Shown in pieces: positions 54,301 to 60,300 of a DNA stretch of 64,000 nucleotides. Position 1 is the stretch's first letter, and each line of letters begins with the position of its first letter. The stretch is from Phoronis australis (taxonomy: Eukaryota > Phoronida > Phoronidae). The position numbers and the translations under genes were made by a program. Under the pieces are notes generated by a model. It ran no database searches and had not been told where the DNA came from. It saw only the letters and a list, made by a program, of their open reading frames with translations. The stretch is from positions 228,911-292,910 of the forward strand of contig NMRA01000032.1 of the NCBI GenBank assembly GCA_002633005.1. Direction: 5' to 3'.

Positions 54301-57300
54301 TACATTGACTGTGACCGTGGAAAACAAAGATTCAAAACAATAACAGAATTTCGGAAAGTGAGCTAAAGTAATATGAAAAAGTAAGACAAATGCAAGCAAC
54401 TAAATGGGAACAGCCTCAACGAAACCATGGTAACAAAACAACAACCTGTGCATAGTCCATATAAAGAATACTGACTTTATGTGTAATCAAACCAAACAGC
54501 CATTTTTGGATATAGAGACAAGAGTGAAATATGCCTCATTGCTAGTTGACGATTGTACAGCATTCAACATTCTTGAATGAGGATTTTACACACTCAGTGA
54601 GATTACCAAGGATTTTTATGAATTCTTGGCAAGTAACATGCTGTCAAATTACCATTGTTGTGCTGTGGGGTATTGAAATAATTCACACAGAAATGTCCAA
54701 CATAACAACTCCACAAAGGAAAGAAATTGTGTTTCGTCCCTCTCAACTCGTCCTTGTATCTTACACACCAGACATTGAAATTGGGCGCCGCTACAGCCAC
54801 TTTCATGCTCTCCCAACACCAAAGAGTTGCTTATCAAAAGCTTGGAGTTAAGGTCATGTAGAACACTAAAACCTATCTAAATTTGACGACGAACTTGGGA
54901 ATGTGACATCTCACAAAAGGCGATCGGATTCCTGCAAGACTTTTATATATAATGCTTTGTGCACTGTTCACCAAAATGCTGTTAGGAATTGTCAATAAGA
55001 TTATTCACTTTTGCGTGAGGAGGTATCAAAACTAACACTTTTATTGTATGTGTATACCAGGATGTGTCGCAAAATAAAACCACTTTGTCGTTGTCCACTT
55101 GACGGGTACATTTTCACAGAAAACCTTACAGTGAGTTTAAATTGTCAAACAAAAAGTTAACATACAAAGCTAAAAATTATCTGTCATGTGACAAAATTTT
55201 CCAGGGAACCTCAAGATGCATCAATACTTTAGATGTGAAATTTCTACAATTGGCTACTGTTCAAAAACTTTAATCTACAGCTGTCCAGCCCAAAAATCCG
55301 CAAAAAATGCAGTGAGTACTCTTCGAGAAAAACTAAAGAAATAGCAGGTGGTGAAAACGCATGATTAAACATTCATTCACAGTTTTGTGCTGTCTGGGAA
55401 TATATTTCAAGCAAACGTATAAATTCCTTAGACAGAGCACAGGTTGTATTTAGCCAGAGGCACCAAACCGTATCACTCAGTAAACGTATACCTGCGCAGT
55501 TCAGATGATATTGACTCTCTGCAAGTGACAAACATTGATACTGACAACACTTGAGGTACAATCATAGAGGGCCCTATACATGCACTGTACAAGTAGCAGC
55601 AGACTTCTAGTCCTGATTATTGAAAATGCAGTCTTTTTTTCCAACAAGGTGGTATAGAGATTGCCATCGTCAACGTTTAAAGACAAAAAAGCAAATAGCA
55701 CAAGACTAAGACAAATATTTAATATTGATGATAATTCTGCAACATAATTATTGGCACAAAGTAACTTTTACACAATTATAACAGATTACAATACTGTCTT
55801 CAAATATAGTACTGCCACTGTCAAAAGCCAAAACTTGACAGCAATATTAAGACCTGACTAATAACTCTTTGGATTTAACTATAAAAGAATTTAGATTTAT
55901 CGACCAAGGTGGTCTCACCTTTGAACAAACTCTGCACCTTGTGTCCCAAGAGTGTACAAGGCATTGATGATTCGGTAACATGCCAGCTGAAGGTCTTCAA
56001 CTGAAAAAGGTGGCAGACATAAATCCTACAAAATTTATTTCAATAGCACAAAGGCCACCAGCCCACATACAAATACAATGACAACAAGGCACTGTACATG
56101 TAAGTCACAAGAATCACGTCTTATCTAAGCATAGAACAGAAATCTACAGATAATTCTAAGACTATTCACATCACTTGTAGTCATGGGCCTAATGAACATA
56201 GCATAGCAAGGTGAACATTGTTAGGCGATAGACAAATTAGATTTCGGCAAACTCTTTCCTTTAATACCGTTCCTCGTACATATCAAACTGCCAACTGCAG
56301 TCTGCAAATTACGAAGATGAGCTTTTATTATTTAACATCACATATTGGCTTCACTGTCTATTTCTCAAGTTCCATGCTGGCTTTTCATAGGTTGAGGAGT
56401 TTGCTGAGTAGCAGCATACCAAAGCTTATAAGCACAACAGCAGAATTATTCATTGCACATAAAGAGTGATTTGAAGCACTACATTCACTTGTTGATGGGG
56501 AACTGGGGTTTATTACTGTACTCCTCAACCAGCCAAAATCATTCCATCAATATGTAAAACAAAACGTGCTGCCTAGTAAATAAATTCCTCTGAAATGTTG
56601 ATCCAGAAACAGCTCAGATGAGACACTACACCATTAAGAACATTTCAAGCAGCAGTCATGGCAACAGAGCAAGTGGAATCAAAAACTTGTGACATATAGA
56701 AGACCGACAGTTTCATCTTTGTTTAAAACACCCAATGAAATTAAACATGTTTCCCTAAGTCACCCACTGTGATGAAAAATTACTAGGAGGTGATATGAGT
56801 CTGTCCCACGTGATCAGCTTCACCTTTGGTTCCTGAAAGTTTCCCTTTGGGAAAAGTGAGTCACTTACTAAGCAAGTCCGGTCCGTAACCATAGTGACCA
56901 AGATGTCCGAACAGCGTGGACAGTACAGGAAGCAGTGCCATGTGAATATAGTTGAGGCTGGTCGCACCGCGTGATATCGTACCCTTCACGTGACTGAATC
57001 GTTCAATCTTCAAGTTGTACACCGTTTGTGAGAGGTCGTCTGCCGCATTGTTGAAGAAAGGCAGAAATGCAGCACGCATGATCTCTGGACTACTTTTCAC
57101 AATGGTGCTGAAAAAAAGACAGTGATGTTTAGAAATTACATCTTTTACTCCAGTCATCAGTTTAAACTAGTGAAAGTTTAAAGTAAGTTTTGATTACATC
57201 CTTTCATGGTCGTTTTGAGCTTTTCTAACAACAATGTATCTTTCTGCTGCTTTGAGAAGTTTCATACAAAATTATTCCAAAACTAAGATGCGTTTTACAG

Positions 57301-60300
57301 CATAATCTGCTTTCTTGAACTATTTCTACAAAAAGTAGCCACATGAAGAGGGTGCTACAGCGGGAAAGTCGCTTTCTACACATTTAACCGATCAAAACAG
57401 GTACTACTTGAGGAATATCTGCAAGTGCTTAATAATAGGCACTCAATGTTTGTAAGCATTTGAAAAAATGCATTTTATCTCGATCCCAATCTATGCTAAG
57501 AGCTTGGTTCTACATCCCATACTATTGAGCCCCTCCACCTCCACAGCCGTCTTCTCTGTGTGTATTCACCTTTCACTTGGTTTCCAGCATAGGCTCTGAC
57601 TGGTTCCCACCTTTGCTTTGAGCCTGGGTCCATCCGATACTATTAATAAAACTCTACCACCACCCCAACTGATTTCTCTCTTACACCAATATGAGCAAAA
57701 TCTTGAAAGAATAACTTCTAACAAATTTCTAATACTACCGTGTACGTTAACTTTTAATTTTAACTTTTTCCAACGAATGATCTGAATCAACTGAATGCAG
57801 CAGTGCAGCACTGAAATTCCCTAGGTGGTGTTGGAGAACCAATGGCTCACCCAAAATGAATGCATGCAGTCATGTTCCTGTGAGACCTTGTATCTTATAA
57901 ATATGAACATTTTCTCCTTACCCGGCATCAATGGCCTGTACAAGAACTTGAAGACATCTAACAGAAATCTCCACGTCAGGACCGAAGGCTGTGATCTTCT
58001 GTCGCAGCAGTGCTGCCAGTTTGCAAAACAATCTGCATCAAGATGAAAAATGTATTTAACTAAAGCAAAAGTCTGAACATGAAAGTTCACAACACAGTGG
58101 ATACAATGTGAGAATGTACCAATAACATTATGAGTCCCTGTTTTCACATTAGGTTTTTTGACACAAATGCTTATATGGAAATACAAACTTCAAAAGGGGT
58201 TTACAAGACGTATGAAGAGGAGACACAGCAGACAATCCAATGCCACGTTGTAAAGTAATAGGATGTTTTTTATACTGGACTGATAGCAGGTCGTGTACTC
58301 TAACTAAGACATGTTGGCCTCAATTTCATGAAAGATATCAGAAACATACCAAAGATCACAACTTCCAGGTGACTTTCATATATAAATAGATAACCAGGTG
58401 TCATCCAAATAAGTATGGATCATGAACAACACCACCCTGAGCATGTTAGGTTCTTTTATAAAGGGGTGCAAACAACGTTGCTGTTGCACTCATGACCTTA
58501 TAGTTCAGTCTGCACTTATAAACAAGGTTCATCGTACTAACTCAGTTCCTTGACTTAAAAACACATGACTGCACATCGACCTCCCAGACTAACACAACAC
58601 CTCATAAACACNATTTTAACTTTTTCTAACGATTGATCTGAATCAAAATGCAGCGGTGCAGCACTGAAATTCTCTAAGTGGTGTTGGAGAACCAATGGCT
58701 TAACCAAAATGAATGCATGCAGTCATGTTCCTGTGAGACCTTGTATCTTATAAATATTAACATTTTCTCCTTACCCGGCATCAATGGCCTGTACAAGAAC
58801 TTGAAGACATCTGACAGAAATCTCCACGTCAGGACCGAAGGCTGTGATCTTCTGCCGCAGCAGTGCTGCCAGTTTGCAAAACAATCTGCATCAAGATGAA
58901 AAATGTATTTAACTACGGCAAAAGTCTGAACAGGATAGTTCACAACACAATGGATACAGTGTGAGCATGTTCCAATAACATTACAAGTCCCTGTTTTCAC
59001 TTAGGTTTTTTGACACAAATGCTTATATGGAAATACAAACTTCAAAAGGGGTTTACGTATGAAGAGGAGACACATACTATTAGCAGGCAATCCAAAGCCA
59101 CGTTGTAAAGTAATAGAATGTTTTTCATATTTGACTGATAGCAGGTCGTGTACTCTAACTAAGACATGTTGGTCTCAATTTCATGAAAGATATCAAAAAC
59201 ATACCAAAGATCACAACTTCCAGGTGACTTTCATAATAACCAGGTGTCATCCACATAAGTATGGATCATGAACAATGCCACCCAGAGCATTATGTTAGGT
59301 CCTTTTATAAAGGGGTGAAAACAACGTTGCTGTCGCACTCATGACCATATAGTTCAGTATGCACTGATAAACAAGGTTCATCGTACTAACTCAGTTCCTT
59401 GACTTAAAAACACATGACTGCACATCGACCTCCCACACTAACACAACACCTCATAAACACCCCAAAAACATACTTCACTGACTCATAAAATTCTCTGATC
59501 ACAAAATTGGCCATATTTTAAATATTCAGTGACTAGTGTGAATCATGTTTATAAAAGAGTAACTATGTCCATAAGTGTGGCCATCCGCGAGGACCTCCAC
59601 CAATTTTAAATGGACTGAACCTGCTCCAGTAGTCACTGTTCACTGCCTCCCTACAGAGGTACTTCCTTATACCAACAGGTGCCACTAGGAATTATTAATC
59701 TCAAGTGACATGGCTTTGCAAGAGACATTTCAGTCAAATACTTACACTGCTGTCATTTCTTTCTCCTTCACAGAAGCCATACCTCCACCAGGGTTGGGGT
59801 AGGCAGGTGTGGCTATGAAGTACATCTGGTGAGCCTCAAAGTATCTCTCCACCAACGGCAGCACCACCTAGGGACAGACAAACGCTGCATGATAGATAGG
59901 TCTCTGCATTATACAAAATTTTGCCTTCGGGTAATTTGCAAGGTGGTATCTTAAAGTGGTGAGGAATTGCATTCATGATGTTGCTTCATGAGTCGTACAT
60001 AGCACTATGTGGCGGACAAATATAACTTAACATTCTGTCCAAATTCTCAACAAAACCAACAAAAATGAAATCTACTATTTACTTGGTTTGCATTGGGTAG
60101 AAGAAAACAACATTTAGTTAAAGTTTTTATTATTTGCAGAACATCAGCCACATTTGAAAAATAGAGGAAGACAATTTTGGCGATTATTTTTGGGCAAAGT
60201 AAGTGAAGAACAGTCAACACAGAAACATCCCACGTACTTTGTTCGCAATTTCCTAAACACACCTAACATTTGTCCAGAAGACCATCACACCCCTCATACC

